64,000 nt of DNA from Rapana venosa (lineage: Eukaryota; Mollusca; Gastropoda; Neogastropoda; Muricidae), in the NCBI GenBank assembly GCA_028751875.1, contig CM054134.1:66078219-66142218 (forward strand), written 5' to 3'. A program made the translations under genes and the position numbers. This document shows, piece after piece, positions 63,741 through 64,000 of this stretch. Position 1 is the stretch's first letter; each line of letters begins with the position of its first letter. The notes under the pieces are model-generated. The model was given only the letters and a program-made list of their open reading frames with translations, searched no databases and was not told where the DNA came from.

Positions 63741-63838
63741 GTTCTAAGCGCTTTGATTTGTTTACTTTACAAGATTCAGCGCTATATAAATTCCATACAT
63801 TATTATTATTATTATTATTATTATATTATTATTATTAT
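63741..63838 (+). mobile_element. ATT-tailed repeat 3' end
   Basis: GTTCTAAGCGCTTTGATTTG, TTTACTTTACAAGATTCAGC, GCTATATAAATTCCATACAT and then (ATT)n to 63838. It is the best preserved of the three copies. Confidence 0.8.
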
Positions 63839-64000
63839 TTGACTTGAAAAACATAACGACTGGATCTGCAGTTAGAACTTGCTGTCGTATGCATGCAGCC
63901 TTGAGAATTTGATAACTGTTGATGTAGAATGGAGAGGGAAAGACACACAGACTGACAGCCTAGCCAGGAATACAGACACTGCTGACGTCGCTATTGTCTC
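63839..64000. other. window end, unassigned
   Basis: Non-repetitive sequence without a recognisable feature. Confidence 0.5.

Overview
This is eukaryotic, repeat-saturated intergenic DNA, most likely from a marine mollusc (probably a gastropod). I infer this from the family mix: RTE-like and CR1/L2-like LINEs, tRNA-derived SINEs whose body carries a TTCGGATGAGAC core, and extreme dinucleotide microsatellite density. I found no host protein-coding gene, no functional tRNA or rRNA gene, no bacterial operon and no CRISPR array. Every coding signal I can defend belongs to a retrotransposon, and nearly all are broken. Family labels LINE-A to LINE-G and SINE-1 to SINE-3 are local names used here only.

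Region 1 (1-39 kb) is a dense, nested array of non-LTR retrotransposons, mostly on the minus strand. Two copies of a LINE-A/LINE-B pair follow each other. The left pair is LINE-A-left (1-2936, cut by the window edge) and LINE-B-left (4340-12050). The right pair is LINE-A-right (12560-21790) and LINE-B-right (23634-33065). A further LINE-E lies at 33165-38500. Younger elements sit inside these. LINE-F (14554-17788) splits the reverse transcriptase of LINE-A-right and has a 10-bp target-site duplication. LINE-G (4738-8067) splits LINE-B-left and itself contains a SINE. A 5'-truncated LINE-F-type tail (8222-8512) also lies in LINE-B-left. LINE-C copy 1 sits between ORF1 and ORF2 of LINE-B-right, and LINE-C copy 2 sits inside LINE-E. 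Two 500-base N gaps mark scaffold joins.

Region 2 (39-64 kb) is dominated by microsatellites and guanine tracts: (GA)n, (CT)n, (TG)n, (CA)n, (GACA)n and (GATA)n. Scattered among them are copies of SINE-1, two copies of a chimeric tRNA/5S-rRNA-like SINE (one with a clean 9-bp target-site duplication), LINE 3' ends, a degenerate satellite (46.3-47.3 kb), and a few stretches where I recognise nothing.

Logic of the locus: LINE proteins (ORF1 RNA-binding protein; ORF2 endonuclease plus reverse transcriptase) copy their own RNA and that of SINEs into new sites, and the nesting gives a relative order of events. Many LINE and SINE 3' ends abut (CT)n or (GA)n tracts, which suggests that retrotransposition seeded much of the microsatellite content. 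Several blocks (1-2180, 5660-7260, 8640-9420, 29580-33060, 33800-36880, 37900-38500, 39001-39960) look like low-fidelity consensus, with homopolymer inflation, so frameshifts there should not be read as biology.
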